A stretch of DNA of 64,000 nucleotides from Dechloromonas sp. (lineage in GTDB: Bacteria; Pseudomonadota; Gammaproteobacteria; Burkholderiales; Rhodocyclaceae). The DNA lies in assembly GCA_028687035.1 (NCBI GenBank), contig JAQUAX010000001.1, forward strand, positions 62,001 to 126,000, in the 5' to 3' direction. Below are positions 35,760 through 44,823 of this stretch, piece after piece. Position numbers and translations under genes: made by a program. The notes below the pieces were generated by a model that was given only the letters and a program-made list of their open reading frames with translations, did not search any database and was not told the origin of the DNA. Positions within the stretch are counted from its first letter, which is position 1, and each line of letters opens with the position of its first letter.

Positions 35760-36104
35760 TCACTTGGTGATCGGCGCGTTCCGGCCGGAATACTGGTCGC
35801 TCATCCGGTAAACCGCGTCGGTGAAGCGGGCGGTCGGCTTTTCGCGGCAGTAGCGTTCGATGAACATCGCGACCGTCGAGTCGGACACGTCGGTGACCTG
35901 CTGGCGCTGGTTGGCGTAGTTGTGTCCGCTGAGGAAGCCGCGTGCCCAGGCGACGTAGGTGCGGCGCTGGTCGGCGTCGTCCTGCGACTGCTTCCACGCG
36001 GCGCAGGAGTCGTCGTCGAAGCCGAGCAGCTTGGGCTGAGCGGCGACGGCGGCGGAGGCCAGGACGAGCAGGGCGGCGAAGACGGCGGAACGGTGGCGGA
36101 ACAT
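35760..36104 (-). CDS. Secreted small protein, unknown (Rap1a/Tai-like appearance)
   Basis: 114-residue precursor with a Sec signal peptide (MFRHRSAVFAALLVLASAAVAAQ). The mature part has two cysteines (SCAAWKQS and RYCREKP), probably disulfide-bonded in the periplasm. The pattern Cys, then AWARGFLSGHNYAN, then VAMFIERYCREKP is reminiscent of Rap1a/Tai-like immunity-type proteins and other small periplasmic helical proteins, but I cannot assign it securely. It is not adjacent to any toxin gene. It lies upstream of the three-gene signalling operon on the same strand, with 140 bases between. Confidence 0.78.
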   Translation of the reverse strand: MFRHRSAVFAALLVLASAAVAAQPKLLGFDDDSCAAWKQSQDDADQRRTYVAWARGFLSGHNYANQRQQVTDVSDSTVAMFIERYCREKPTARFTDAVYRMSDQYSGRNAPITK

Positions 36105-36153
36105 CGGAAAACTCCCGGTGGAACGGAGGACGGTGCGGCCAGCTTAAACCGAA

Positions 36154-36179
36154 GCGGCGCCGCCGAACAGCGGCGCCGC
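36154..36179 (-). terminator. GC hairpin after the alcohol dehydrogenase gene
   Basis: Nine-base perfect stem (36154-36162 with 36171-36179) with an 8-base loop, 27 bases after the dehydrogenase stop on the minus strand. Followed by TTCGGTTT, a poor T-run. Confidence 0.35.
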
Positions 36180-36206
36180 GGCCGGAATCGCCGGGCCCGG
36201 CGGGGT

Positions 36207-37364
36207 TTACCGCGAACAGGCGGCGCGCACGATGCGCCAGGTCTTCGCGTCGTCGAGTTCGGCATGGCCGCCGAGCGCCGCGTTGCCGTGCGCACGCAGC
36301 GCCTGCATCACGCGTTCGGCGGCATCGGCGTCGTCGATGCCGGCGTCGGCCAGGTGCACCGGCATGCCGAGCCCGCGGTAGAAGGCGTCGAGCGCGGCGA
36401 TGGTCGCCTCGGCGTCGGCGGCGGGCAGGCCGAACACCGCACAGCCGAGCTGGCCGAGCTTGGCGCGCTTGGCTTCTATCGTCTCGCGCAGCAGCCAGGG
36501 CTGGATGATCGACAGCGTGCGGCCGTGGTCGAGGCCGTACAGCGCGGTCAGCTCGACGGCGATCCGGTGCGTTGCCCAGTCCTGCGGCACGCCGACGCCG
36601 ATGATCCCGCACAGCGCTTGGTTGGCGGCCCACATCATGTTCTGCCGCCAGGCCGGCGTGTGGCGGTTCGCGAAATCGTCGGCCAGCGTCTTCAGCGCGC
36701 GCAGCACCGCCTCGGCGTAGCCGTCCTGGACCAGCGCGCCGACCGGGGTGGTCAGGTACTGCTCGCAGACGTGCATGAAGGCGTCGACCAGGCCGTTCTG
36801 CAGCTGGCGGTCGGGCAGGCTGGACATCACCTGCGGGTCGAGGATCGCGAAGCGCGGCCGCGCCGGCGGCACGTAGAAGACGCGCTTCTCGCGCGTCGCG
36901 GCGCGGGTCACGACGGCGCCGGCGTTGGATTCCGACCCGGTCGCCGGCAGCGTCAGCACGACGCCGACCGGCAGCGCGGCGACCGGCTGGTGGCGGCCGC
37001 TGACGATGTCCCAGCCGTCGCCGTCGTACAGCGCGGCGCAGGCGACGAACTTGGCGCCGTCGGCGACCGAGCCGCCGCCGACGGCGAGCACGAAGTCGAT
37101 TTGGCGGGCACGGACGACGTCGACCGCGCGGGCCAGCGTTTCCAGCGTCGGATTGGGCTCGACGCCGCCGAACTCGACGACCTCGACGTCGCCCAGCGCG
37201 TCGCGGACGCGGGCATGGATGCCGTTGGCGAGGATGGAGCCGCCGCCGTACAGCAGCAGCACGCGGGCGTCGCGCGGGATCAGCTCGGCCAGCCGGGAAA
37301 AGCTCGACGGACCGAAATGGATCTGCGTCGGGTTGTGGTAGCTGAAGTCGAACAGGTGGCTCAT
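36207..37364 (-). CDS. Iron-containing NADPH-dependent alcohol dehydrogenase, YqhD-like
   Basis: Group III metal-dependent dehydrogenase of 385 residues, close to E. coli YqhD (387). It opens like YqhD (FDFSYHNPTQIHFG). Nucleotide binding uses GGGSILANGI and AVGGGSVADGAKF; metal ligands are Asp and His in GLVDAFMHVCEQYLT and His residues in WATHRIAVELTALYGLDHGRTLSI. YqhD-type enzymes reduce short-chain and lipid-peroxidation aldehydes with NADPH. The gene follows the old yellow enzyme gene by 17 bases, forming an apparent electrophile-detoxification pair. Confidence 0.93.
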   Translation of the reverse strand: MSHLFDFSYHNPTQIHFGPSSFSRLAELIPRDARVLLLYGGGSILANGIHARVRDALGDVEVVEFGGVEPNPTLETLARAVDVVRARQIDFVLAVGGGSVADGAKFVACAALYDGDGWDIVSGRHQPVAALPVGVVLTLPATGSESNAGAVVTRAATREKRVFYVPPARPRFAILDPQVMSSLPDRQLQNGLVDAFMHVCEQYLTTPVGALVQDGYAEAVLRALKTLADDFANRHTPAWRQNMMWAANQALCGIIGVGVPQDWATHRIAVELTALYGLDHGRTLSIIQPWLLRETIEAKRAKLGQLGCAVFGLPAADAEATIAALDAFYRGLGMPVHLADAGIDDADAAERVMQALRAHGNAALGGHAELDDAKTWRIVRAACSR

Positions 37365-37381
37365 CGCGGGGCCCCGTGCGC

Positions 37382-38473
37382 TCAGCCGGCCAATGCCGGG
37401 TAGTCGGTGTAGCCCTCGGCACCGCCGCCGTACAGCCGGTCGGCGCGCAGCTCGTTGAGCGGCGCGTCCTCGCGCAGGCGGCGGACGAGGTCCGGGTTGC
37501 TGATGAAGGGGCGGCCGAAGGCGACCAGGTCGGCCCGGCCGTCGGCGACGGCAGTCAGCGCGAGTTCGCGCGTGTAGCCGTTGTTGACCATCCACGGGCC
37601 CGGGAAGGCGCGGCGCAGCGCGGCGTAATCGACCGGCGGGGCGCCTTCGGGCTGGCGCGGGCCGCCGGTTTCGCCCTCGATCAGGTGCAGGTAGGCGAGG
37701 CCGAAGGGCGCCAGCTGTTCGACGACGTGGCCGTACAGCGCCTGCGGATCGCTGTCCAGCGCGGCGGTACCGCCGAACGTGGTCTGCGGGCTGAGGCGGA
37801 CGCCGGTGCGGCCGGCGCCGATTTCGCCGGTCACCGCGCGAACGACCTCGAGCAGCAGCCGGGCGCGCTGGGCGATCGGGCCGCCGTAGGGGCCGCTGCG
37901 GTCGTTGATGCTGTCGCGCAGGAACTGTTCGAGCAGGTAGGTGTTGGCGGCATGCACCTCGACGCCGTCGAAGCCGGCGTCGATCGCATTGCGTGCGGCG
38001 CGGCGGTAGTCCTCGACCAGGCCGGGCAGTTCGTCGTCGCGCAGCGCGCGCGGTGCCGACACCGGAACGAAGCCGTCGCGGGTGAAGGTCATCGCGTTCG
38101 ATACGCGGGCGGTCGAGGAAACCGGCGCGGCGCCGCCGGGCAGCAGCGAGCTGTGCGAAATGCGGCCGACGTGCCACAGCTGCAGCACGATCTTGCCGCC
38201 GGCGGCATGCACGGCGTCGGTGACGGCGCGCCACGCGGCGACCTGCTCGGCGCTGTGGATGCCCGGGGTGTCGAGGTAGCCCTGGGCCATCGGGCTGATC
38301 TGGCTGGCCTCGGCGATGATCAGGCCGGCGCTGGCGCGCTGCCGGTAATACTCGACGGTCAGCGGGCCGGCGCAGTTGCCGGCGATGGCGCGGTTGCGGG
38401 TCAGCGGGGCCATCACGATGCGGTTGGCGAGTTCGATGTCGCCGATCCGGATGGGGTCGAAAAGATGGGGCAT
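37382..38473 (-). CDS. nemA: Old yellow enzyme family flavin oxidoreductase, NemA-like
   Basis: FMN-dependent ene-reductase of 363 residues. FMN and substrate residues are in VMAPLTRNRAIAGN, QLWHVGRISH and the catalytic pair VHAANTYLLEQFLRD, where His and Asn orient the nitro or carbonyl group. YGGPIAQRARLLLEVV is the usual OYE signature, with a C-terminal FGRPFISNPDL. It reduces activated alkenes, N-ethylmaleimide and nitro compounds using NADPH. The start is MPHLFDPIRIG with a clear AGGAG; the 8-codon longer reading is less likely. It is the first gene of the pair with the YqhD-like dehydrogenase. Confidence 0.94.
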   Translation of the reverse strand: MPHLFDPIRIGDIELANRIVMAPLTRNRAIAGNCAGPLTVEYYRQRASAGLIIAEASQISPMAQGYLDTPGIHSAEQVAAWRAVTDAVHAAGGKIVLQLWHVGRISHSSLLPGGAAPVSSTARVSNAMTFTRDGFVPVSAPRALRDDELPGLVEDYRRAARNAIDAGFDGVEVHAANTYLLEQFLRDSINDRSGPYGGPIAQRARLLLEVVRAVTGEIGAGRTGVRLSPQTTFGGTAALDSDPQALYGHVVEQLAPFGLAYLHLIEGETGGPRQPEGAPPVDYAALRRAFPGPWMVNNGYTRELALTAVADGRADLVAFGRPFISNPDLVRRLREDAPLNELRADRLYGGGAEGYTDYPALAG

Positions 38474-38574
38474 CGGGAGTCTCCTGGAATGCTTCAAATG
38501 TCGCGGGGCCGTCGATCGGCGGCCCCGCTACGCAGTGTGCTGACATTCGGCGCCGGCGTCCAGCGCCGGCCGGC

Positions 38575-39564
38575 CTACTTCTTCAGGTAGATGCGGTCGA
38601 AGCTGCCGCCGTCGGCGAAATGCGCCTTCTGCGCCTTCTGCCAGCCGCCGAAGGCCTCGTCGATGGTGAGCAGCTTCAGTTTCGGGAAGCGCTGCGCGTA
38701 CTGCGCGGCCACCTTGCGGTCGCTCGGCCGGTAATGGTGGCGGGCGGCGATGTGCTGGCCTTCGTCGGAATACAGGTAGTCGAGGTAGGCCTGGGCAGCC
38801 GCGCGCGTCCCGCGCTTGTCGACGACCTTGTCGATCAGCGCGACCGGCGGTTCGGCGAGCATGGACAGGCTGGGCACGACGACCTCGAATTTGCCCTTGC
38901 CGAGCTCGTCGACCGCGAGCAGCGCCTCGTTTTCCCAGGCGATCAGCACGTCGCCGAGGCCGCGTTCGACGAAGGTCGTCGTCGCGCCGCGGGCCCCGGC
39001 GTCGAGCACCGGCACGTTGCGGAAGATCGCGCCGAGCAGCGCTTCCGCCTTGCGCTCGTCGCCGCCCGGCTGTTTCAGCGCCCAGGCCCAGGCCGCCAGG
39101 TAGTTCCAGCGGGCGCCGCCGGAAGTCTTCGGGTTGGGGGTGATCACCGCGACGCCGGGCCGGGCCAGGTCGCCCCAGTCGCGGATGTTCTTCGGGTTGC
39201 CCTGGCGGACCAGGAAGACGATGGTCGAGGTGTAGGGCGACGAGTTGTTCGGCAGGCGTTTCTGCCAGTCGGCCGGGATCAGCCTGCGCTCGGCCAGCAC
39301 GCCGATGTCGTAGGCCAGCGCCAGCGTCGCGACGTCGGCTTCCAGGCCGTCGGCGATCGCGCGCGCCTGCTTGCCGGAGCCGCCGTGCGACTGGCGGACC
39401 TGCACGCCTTGTCCGGTCTTCGCCTGCCAGTGGCGGCCGAAGGCGGCGTTGAATTCCTTGTACAGCTCGCGGGTCGGGTCGTAGGACACGTTGAGCAGCG
39501 TCGTCTGGGCAGCGGCGTTGCCGAGGCAGGCAGCCAGGGCGAGGGCGGTGAGCAGTTTGCGCAT
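38575..39564 (-). CDS. sbp: Sulfate ABC transporter periplasmic binding protein
   Basis: Sulfate/thiosulfate-binding protein of 329 residues with a Sec signal ([20 protein letters not shown]). Family motifs are [73 protein letters not shown] and [10 protein letters not shown]. It feeds the CysTWA importer, of which only cysA is found here, about 26 kb to the left. It is monocistronic and divergent from a 103-residue unknown gene across a 178-base AT-rich region. Sbp and CysP are hard to separate by sequence. Confidence 0.94.
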   Translation of the reverse strand: MRKLLTALALAACLGNAAAQTTLLNVSYDPTRELYKEFNAAFGRHWQAKTGQGVQVRQSHGGSGKQARAIADGLEADVATLALAYDIGVLAERRLIPADWQKRLPNNSSPYTSTIVFLVRQGNPKNIRDWGDLARPGVAVITPNPKTSGGARWNYLAAWAWALKQPGGDERKAEALLGAIFRNVPVLDAGARGATTTFVERGLGDVLIAWENEALLAVDELGKGKFEVVVPSLSMLAEPPVALIDKVVDKRGTRAAAQAYLDYLYSDEGQHIAARHHYRPSDRKVAAQYAQRFPKLKLLTIDEAFGGWQKAQKAHFADGGSFDRIYLKK

Positions 39565-39742
39565 GGTGCGATGGCGGGGTGAAAGGCGATGCGCCCAGTC
39601 TATTCAAGCCGGTCAAAACCAAAAAGAATGAATGGTTAGCTGTTTATTCCCGATGGGACTAAGCTGTTTGCGTGCATCCGCTCAACTTTTTTGTCGGCCC
39701 GGACGTTAACACGGTCAACAGGGTCATCGAAGGAGAAATGGA

Positions 39743-40054
39743 ATGTCCCGCCTGAGCCACATCGATCTGAGTGCGATCGAGACGACCGCCGCCAGCGCGG
39801 CGGCTTATCTGGATGCCTGCGATGCCGGTGCCGCTGCCGTACGGCTCGATGCCGGCCACTACCGGGCCTGCGCCCGGCTGCTGCTGACGCTGTTCGCGAC
39901 GCTCGATGCCGAGGTCGTTTTTCCGGGGCTGCTCGACGAATCGCCCGCCGCCCGCGAACTGGCCGAAGCCCTGCGGATCGGGCGGCGGATCGAAGTCAGC
40001 CGCCTCGGCTACTACCCCGAACTGAACATGATCCTGAACCGCGCCTCGGCCTAG
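39743..40054 (+). CDS. 103-residue hypothetical protein divergent from sbp
   Basis: No recognised domain. The product is acidic and largely helical: [21 protein letters not shown], then [27 protein letters not shown] and [16 protein letters not shown]. The start has GGAG seven bases upstream. The last 4 bases overlap the stop of the convergent hybrid kinase gene. Position suggests it could share CysB-dependent control with sbp, but that is only contextual. Confidence 0.72.
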   Translation: MSRLSHIDLSAIETTAASAAAYLDACDAGAAAVRLDAGHYRACARLLLTLFATLDAEVVFPGLLDESPAARELAEALRIGRRIEVSRLGYYPELNMILNRASA

Positions 40055-42411
40055 GCGCCGGGCAACTGCAGCCAGCGCAGCAGCGTCGCGTACAGCGATT
40101 CGGGACGGACCGGCTTGGAAATGAAGTCGTTCATGCCGACGTCGAAGCAGCGCGCCTTGTCTTCGGCGAACGCATTCGCCGTCATCGCCAGCACCGGCAG
40201 TGCGGCGCGGCCACTCTTCTGGCGGATGCGGCGGGTCGCCTCGATGCCGTCCATCTTCGGCATCTGGATGTCCATCAGTACCAGGTCGTAGGCGTTTTCG
40301 CCGGCCAGCCGCACGGCCTCGACGCCGTCCTCGGCCGCATCGACCTGCAGGCCGACATCCTCGAGCATCATCTGGGCGATTTCGCGGTTGATCGGCTCGT
40401 CTTCAGCGAGCAGTACCCGCCGCCCGCTGAACAGGCGCTTCAGCGTGCTCTCCGCATCGTCGTCCAGCGCGGGCTGCTGCGGGCCGCTGGCTTCGCCGGC
40501 CTGGCCCTTGCGCAGGCGGGCCGTGAACCAGAAGGTGCTGCCGACGCCGGGCGTGCTTTCGGCGCCGGCGTCGCCGCCCATCAGGTGGGCCAGCCGCTTG
40601 CTGATCGCCAGGCCGAGGCCGGTGCCGCCGTAACGCCGGGTCAGGCTGTTGTCGGCCTGCTCGAAGGGGGCGAACAGCTTGCCCAGGGTTTCCGGCGGGA
40701 TGCCGATGCCGGTGTCGATGATGTCGAAGCGCAGCAGCGCGCTGTCCGGCGTCTCTTCGACGACGCCGACGCGCAGGGTCACGCTGCCCCGCTCGGTGAA
40801 CTTGACCGCATTGGTCGCGAAGTTGAGCAGCGCCTGTTGCAGCCGGGTCGCGTCGCCGCGCAGGCTGCGCGGCAGCATCTGCGTTTCGGTGGCCATGTGC
40901 AGCCCCTTGGCCTGCACGCGGTCGTGCAGCATCGACACGACGTTGCCGAGGATGCTCTCGATCTTGACCGGGGCATCCTCCAGCTCGAACTTGCCGGCCT
41001 CGATCTTCGACAGGTCGAGGATGGCGTTGATGATGTTGAGCAGGTGTTCGCCGGCCCCCTGCAGCTTGTCGAGCTGCTCTTCCTGCTTGTCGCTGAGGCC
41101 GCCGCGGCGGATCAGGTGGGCCATGCCGGTGATCGCGTTGAGCGGCGTCCGGATTTCGTGGCTCATGTTGGCCAGGAAGGCGCTCTTCGCCTGGTTGGCG
41201 GCGATCGCCGCCTCCTTGGCGCGGGACAGTTCCAGCGTCCGCGACTCGACCATCTGCTCGAGGTGGTGGCGGTGGCGTTCGAGTTCGCTGAGGTTTTCGA
41301 TGCGTTCGGTGATGTCCTCGGAAATGCCGAGCAGGTAACGGGCCTTCCCGTCGCTGTCGCGCAGCGCGAGCTTGCGGGTGTGCAGCAGTCGCCGGCCGTT
41401 GCGCGTCTCGATCGGCTCTTCGGGAATGTCGACGATCTCGTTGCCGGCCAGCACTTCGCGGTCCTTGGCGGTGAAGGCGTCGGCCTGCTCGGCCGGGAAC
41501 AGGTCGTAGTCGTTCTTGCCGAGCAGTTGCTGGCGGTCGGTGCCGAGCAGCTGCTCGCCGGCCTTGTTGAACAGCTCGAAACGCAGGTCGCCGGCGCGCT
41601 TCAGGAAGATCATCGCCGGGATGTTGTCGATGATCGAATCGAGCAGGCGGTTGGTGATGCGAACCTCCTCGGCGCTGCGTCTATCCTGTTCGAGCAGCAC
41701 GGCCAGCTTTTCGGCGGTGGAATTGATGCCCTTCTGCAGTTCGCCGAGTTCGTCGTCCGATTGCACCGGGATGCGCGTCGCGAAGTCGCCGCCCTCGATC
41801 CGCTTCAGCGCCTCGAGCGACGCGTCGACGCGCCGGGTCACGATACGCTGCGCGAAGAGCACGATGGCGGCCGAGGTCAGGATCACGAACAGCACCGAAC
41901 CCAGGCTGCCCCACAGCAGGATGGCCCGTTGCTCGGCCTCGAGTTCGGCGGTGCTGACCGTCGCGACGACGGTATAGATCGGCTCGGTGCCCGACTGGCC
42001 GTGGATTTGCATGACGCCGGTCAGTGCACCGCGGCGGGCGATGAAACGGCGGTCCGCTGCGGCCGGGTCGAGCCAGGCCGGGTCGAAGCCGGGCGTCCGG
42101 GCCGCCGTGCGGCCGAGCACGGCATCGTCGGTGGCGACGATGATGCGCCCGTTGCCGCCGACCACCATGCCGTCGAGGTAGGGGGCGCCGAGCAGGTCGC
42201 TGATCAGGGAAATGCGCGAGATCGCGCTGATCGTCAGATCCTCGCTGTCGAGCATGCTGGCCAGCAGTTCGATGCGCGAGCGCAGGTGCTGGTCGGCGGC
42301 CGAATTGAAGCGGTGGATGTAGAAGCCGCCGAGCACGCCGAACGCGACGACCTCGATGCCGACAACGAGCAGCGCGATGCGGGAGATCAGGCCGAGGCGG
42401 GACAGGTTCAT
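40051..42411 (-). CDS. Hybrid sensor histidine kinase with periplasmic domain, HAMP-PAS-HisKA-HATPase-REC
   Basis: 786-residue membrane kinase. Two membrane helices (about 12-32 and 165-187) flank a 130-residue periplasmic sensor, followed by HAMP (about 188-240), PAS (about 250-375), HisKA with His418 (NMSHEIRTP), an ATPase domain ([18 protein letters not shown]) and a receiver with Asp714 in [13 protein letters not shown]. No HPt is present. Its ATG overlaps the stop of an upstream periplasmic binding-protein gene by 4 bases, suggesting that the binding protein presents a ligand to the periplasmic domain, as LuxP does for LuxQ. Confidence 0.93.
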   Translation of the reverse strand: MNLSRLGLISRIALLVVGIEVVAFGVLGGFYIHRFNSAADQHLRSRIELLASMLDSEDLTISAISRISLISDLLGAPYLDGMVVGGNGRIIVATDDAVLGRTAARTPGFDPAWLDPAAADRRFIARRGALTGVMQIHGQSGTEPIYTVVATVSTAELEAEQRAILLWGSLGSVLFVILTSAAIVLFAQRIVTRRVDASLEALKRIEGGDFATRIPVQSDDELGELQKGINSTAEKLAVLLEQDRRSAEEVRITNRLLDSIIDNIPAMIFLKRAGDLRFELFNKAGEQLLGTDRQQLLGKNDYDLFPAEQADAFTAKDREVLAGNEIVDIPEEPIETRNGRRLLHTRKLALRDSDGKARYLLGISEDITERIENLSELERHRHHLEQMVESRTLELSRAKEAAIAANQAKSAFLANMSHEIRTPLNAITGMAHLIRRGGLSDKQEEQLDKLQGAGEHLLNIINAILDLSKIEAGKFELEDAPVKIESILGNVVSMLHDRVQAKGLHMATETQMLPRSLRGDATRLQQALLNFATNAVKFTERGSVTLRVGVVEETPDSALLRFDIIDTGIGIPPETLGKLFAPFEQADNSLTRRYGGTGLGLAISKRLAHLMGGDAGAESTPGVGSTFWFTARLRKGQAGEASGPQQPALDDDAESTLKRLFSGRRVLLAEDEPINREIAQMMLEDVGLQVDAAEDGVEAVRLAGENAYDLVLMDIQMPKMDGIEATRRIRQKSGRAALPVLAMTANAFAEDKARCFDVGMNDFISKPVRPESLYATLLRWLQLPGA

Positions 42412-43673
42412 GGAATGTGGCGCGGGGTATCGGTCAGCGCCTCCAGGCGCGCGCCGCGCTCGGGTTCGTGGCGGACCTGCTCCGGCGGGATGTGGCCGAG
42501 GATTTCGAGGCCCAGTTCGGGCCGGCCGGCCCGCGGGTTCCAGCGGGCGATGTAGATGCTCTGCTGCACGTGGTGGCTGACCGGGTCCATGAAGGCCGGC
42601 GCATGCTGCATGCGTTCGCGCGCCGTTTCGCGATAGGCCTCGAGCTGGGCGATCACTGCGTGGTTGTCGGTCGTTCCGGCGTGGCGGATCGCGTTGAGCA
42701 GCGCGCGGGTCGCCAGGTAGGCGGCGTGCGTGACGTCGCCCGGGTAGTCGAGCCGGGTCCGGCCGTAGCGCTTGCGGTAGCGCGCGACGAACTCGGCGGT
42801 GCCCGGCGTGTCCAGGTTCCACGCCCAGGTCGTGCCGAACAGCGGGCGCGGCGTGCCCGGCGCCGGGTAGAGTTCTTCCCAGTCCACCTCGCCGACGATC
42901 CACGACTGGCGTTCGAGCACCTGCGGGTCGATCTGCGCGAACAGCTTGATCTGGTTGTCGCCGCTGATGCTGAGCGCGACGACGTCGGCCGGGGTCGCCG
43001 CGACGCGCTTCAGTACGCCGGCCGGGTCGGGCAGGGAATCCGGGACGACGACCTCGCCGACCACGCTGCCGCCGTACTGGGCGATGTAGGGGCGCAGCGC
43101 CGCCGCATTGCTGCGACCGAATTCGTTGTCTTCGCTGAGCAGCAGCACCCGCTTGCCCGGCCGCCTTTCCAGCGCGTACTTGACCAGCGCCCGGTTGATG
43201 TTGGCGCCGTGCGCGTCGAACGCGAACTTGGTGCGGTGGGCGTTTTCGATCGATTCGGACGGCGCCGAGGAATTGGTGTTGATGTAGATCACGCCGTATT
43301 TCTGGCAGACGGCCGACATGCTGGCGGCGACGCCGGAACTGATCGCGCCGACCATGAAGCCGACCCGCGTCCGGGTGATCAGTTCGTCGGCGACCTGGGC
43401 GGCACGCTGCGGGTCCAGCGTCGGATTGCGCGACACGAGCACGATCTCGCGGCCGAGCACGCCGCCCTGCGCGTTGAATTCCTCGATCGCCATTTCGGCG
43501 CCGCGCCGGTCGGCTTCGGCATGCAGCGCAAAGCGGCCGGTGGTCGGGGCGACGTGGGCGATGACCAGCGGCGGCTTGTCGTCGGCGGCTATGGCCTTAG
43601 CCCCCGGGAGCAGCAGGCCGGCCAGGGCCAGCACCATCCCGGAAAAAAACAGCCTTCTTTTGGAAGCGCGCAT
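42408..43673 (-). CDS. Type 1 periplasmic binding protein (Peripla_BP_6), likely kinase partner
   Basis: 421-residue precursor with a signal peptide ([25 protein letters not shown]). The mature part is a branched-chain amino acid/amide-type binding protein: [26 protein letters not shown], then [29 protein letters not shown] and [19 protein letters not shown]. No permease or ATPase genes adjoin; the only linked gene is a hybrid kinase whose start it overlaps. Start at ATG 43673 uses AGGGAACGG upstream; a start at 43706 would add 11 residues before the signal. The ligand cannot be read from sequence. Confidence 0.88.
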   Translation of the reverse strand: MRASKRRLFFSGMVLALAGLLLPGAKAIAADDKPPLVIAHVAPTTGRFALHAEADRRGAEMAIEEFNAQGGVLGREIVLVSRNPTLDPQRAAQVADELITRTRVGFMVGAISSGVAASMSAVCQKYGVIYINTNSSAPSESIENAHRTKFAFDAHGANINRALVKYALERRPGKRVLLLSEDNEFGRSNAAALRPYIAQYGGSVVGEVVVPDSLPDPAGVLKRVAATPADVVALSISGDNQIKLFAQIDPQVLERQSWIVGEVDWEELYPAPGTPRPLFGTTWAWNLDTPGTAEFVARYRKRYGRTRLDYPGDVTHAAYLATRALLNAIRHAGTTDNHAVIAQLEAYRETARERMQHAPAFMDPVSHHVQQSIYIARWNPRAGRPELGLEILGHIPPEQVRHEPERGARLEALTDTPRHIP

Positions 43674-43774
43674 GTTATCGATCACCGTTCCCTGTTCTGC
43701 CGACATGCTAGCAGAAAGCGGCCGGGCCGGCCGCCGGAAAGCCGCTCGGCAGGGGGTTTTCGCGCGGCCGGAAG

Positions 43775-44701
43775 CTAGTGCTGGCGGTAGCCGGCGAGCA
43801 GTTCGCCGGCGTTTTCGAGCAGGAAGGTGCGGAATTTCTCGCCCGACGGCAGCAGGCGCTTGCTGTTCATGTGCACGACGTACCAGGTGCGCTCGATCGG
43901 CAGGCCGACCACGTCGAGCATGCACAGCGCGCCGGTCTTCAGTTCGAGCGGAAGCGTGTGCAGCGACAGCAGGCTGATGCCCAGACCGGCCATCACCGCC
44001 TGCTTGATCGTCTCGTTGCTGCCCATGCTGATCGTCCGCGCCGGGGCGAACAGGTGGTGCTTGAACATCTCCTCGGCGACGCGCCGGGAGCCCGAGCCTT
44101 CCTCGCGCAGCAGGAAGGTCTCGTGACGCAGTTCCTGCAGGTCGAAGGCCGGCTGGCCGCGCAGCGGATGGTCGGGCGGCGCGATCAGTACGTAGGGATG
44201 GCTGGCCATCGGCTCGGCGTGGGCGTCGATTTCGGTCGGGATGCGGCCCATCACCGCGAGGTCCAGTGCGTTGTCCTGCAGCTTCTGCAGCAGCGTCGCC
44301 CGGTTGCCGACGGAGAACTGCACGTCGATGCCCGGATTGTCCTGCGCGAAGCGGGCCAGCAGCTTGGGCATGAAGTATTTCGCGGTGCTGACCAGGCCGA
44401 CCGACAACTGCCCGGCCTCGGCGCCGAGCAGGCCCTTCAGCCGGGCCTCGGCATCCTTGATCTCGCCGAGCACGCGCAGCGCGTGGTGCACCAGCATCTC
44501 GCCGGCTTCGGTCAGCGCGACGCCGCGGCCCAGGCGTTCGAACAGCGGCAGCCCGACGTTGTCCTCGAGCTGCTTCAGCTGCATCGACACGGCTGGCGGC
44601 GTCAGGTGCAGTTCCTCGGCGGCGCGCGCGTAGCTCAGGTGGCGGGCGGCGACGACGAAAATCTGCAGCTGGCGCAGCGTCAGGGAACGGACGAAGTTCA
44701 T
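43775..44701 (-). CDS. cbbR: LysR-type regulator of Calvin cycle genes, CbbR
   Basis: Regulator of 308 residues. The helix-turn-helix (LRQLQIFVVAARHLSYARAAEELHLTPPAVSMQLKQLEDNVGLPLFERLGR) is characteristic of the CbbR group, and the effector domain contains LSVGLVSTAKYFMPKLLARF and FLLREEGSGSRRVAEEMF. CbbR activates cbb operons in response to metabolites such as RuBP or NADPH. Unusually, it is in tandem behind cbbM on the same strand, 122 bases after it and separated by an intrinsic terminator, rather than divergent. The start was set at MNFVRSLTLRQL; the 20-codon longer form lacks similarity. Confidence 0.94.
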   Translation of the reverse strand: MNFVRSLTLRQLQIFVVAARHLSYARAAEELHLTPPAVSMQLKQLEDNVGLPLFERLGRGVALTEAGEMLVHHALRVLGEIKDAEARLKGLLGAEAGQLSVGLVSTAKYFMPKLLARFAQDNPGIDVQFSVGNRATLLQKLQDNALDLAVMGRIPTEIDAHAEPMASHPYVLIAPPDHPLRGQPAFDLQELRHETFLLREEGSGSRRVAEEMFKHHLFAPARTISMGSNETIKQAVMAGLGISLLSLHTLPLELKTGALCMLDVVGLPIERTWYVVHMNSKRLLPSGEKFRTFLLENAGELLAGYRQH

Positions 44702-44789
44702 GGTTCGTTGAATTCCGGAATGAGTCGATTCAGGAATCGCTGACTTTAGGGGGCGGAGCATCGCGCGTCAATGTCCCGGATGGCCGGTG

Positions 44790-44812
44790 AAAAACCCCGC
44801 CGCAGCGGGGTT
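44790..44812 (-). terminator. Intrinsic terminator after cbbM
   Basis: Eight-base stem AACCCCGC/GCGGGGTT (44793-44800 with 44805-44812) with a 4-base loop, followed in the minus direction by a TTTTT run. It lies 12 bases after the cbbM stop and should separate cbbM from cbbR. Confidence 0.78.
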
Positions 44813-44823
44813 GACCGCGACAT

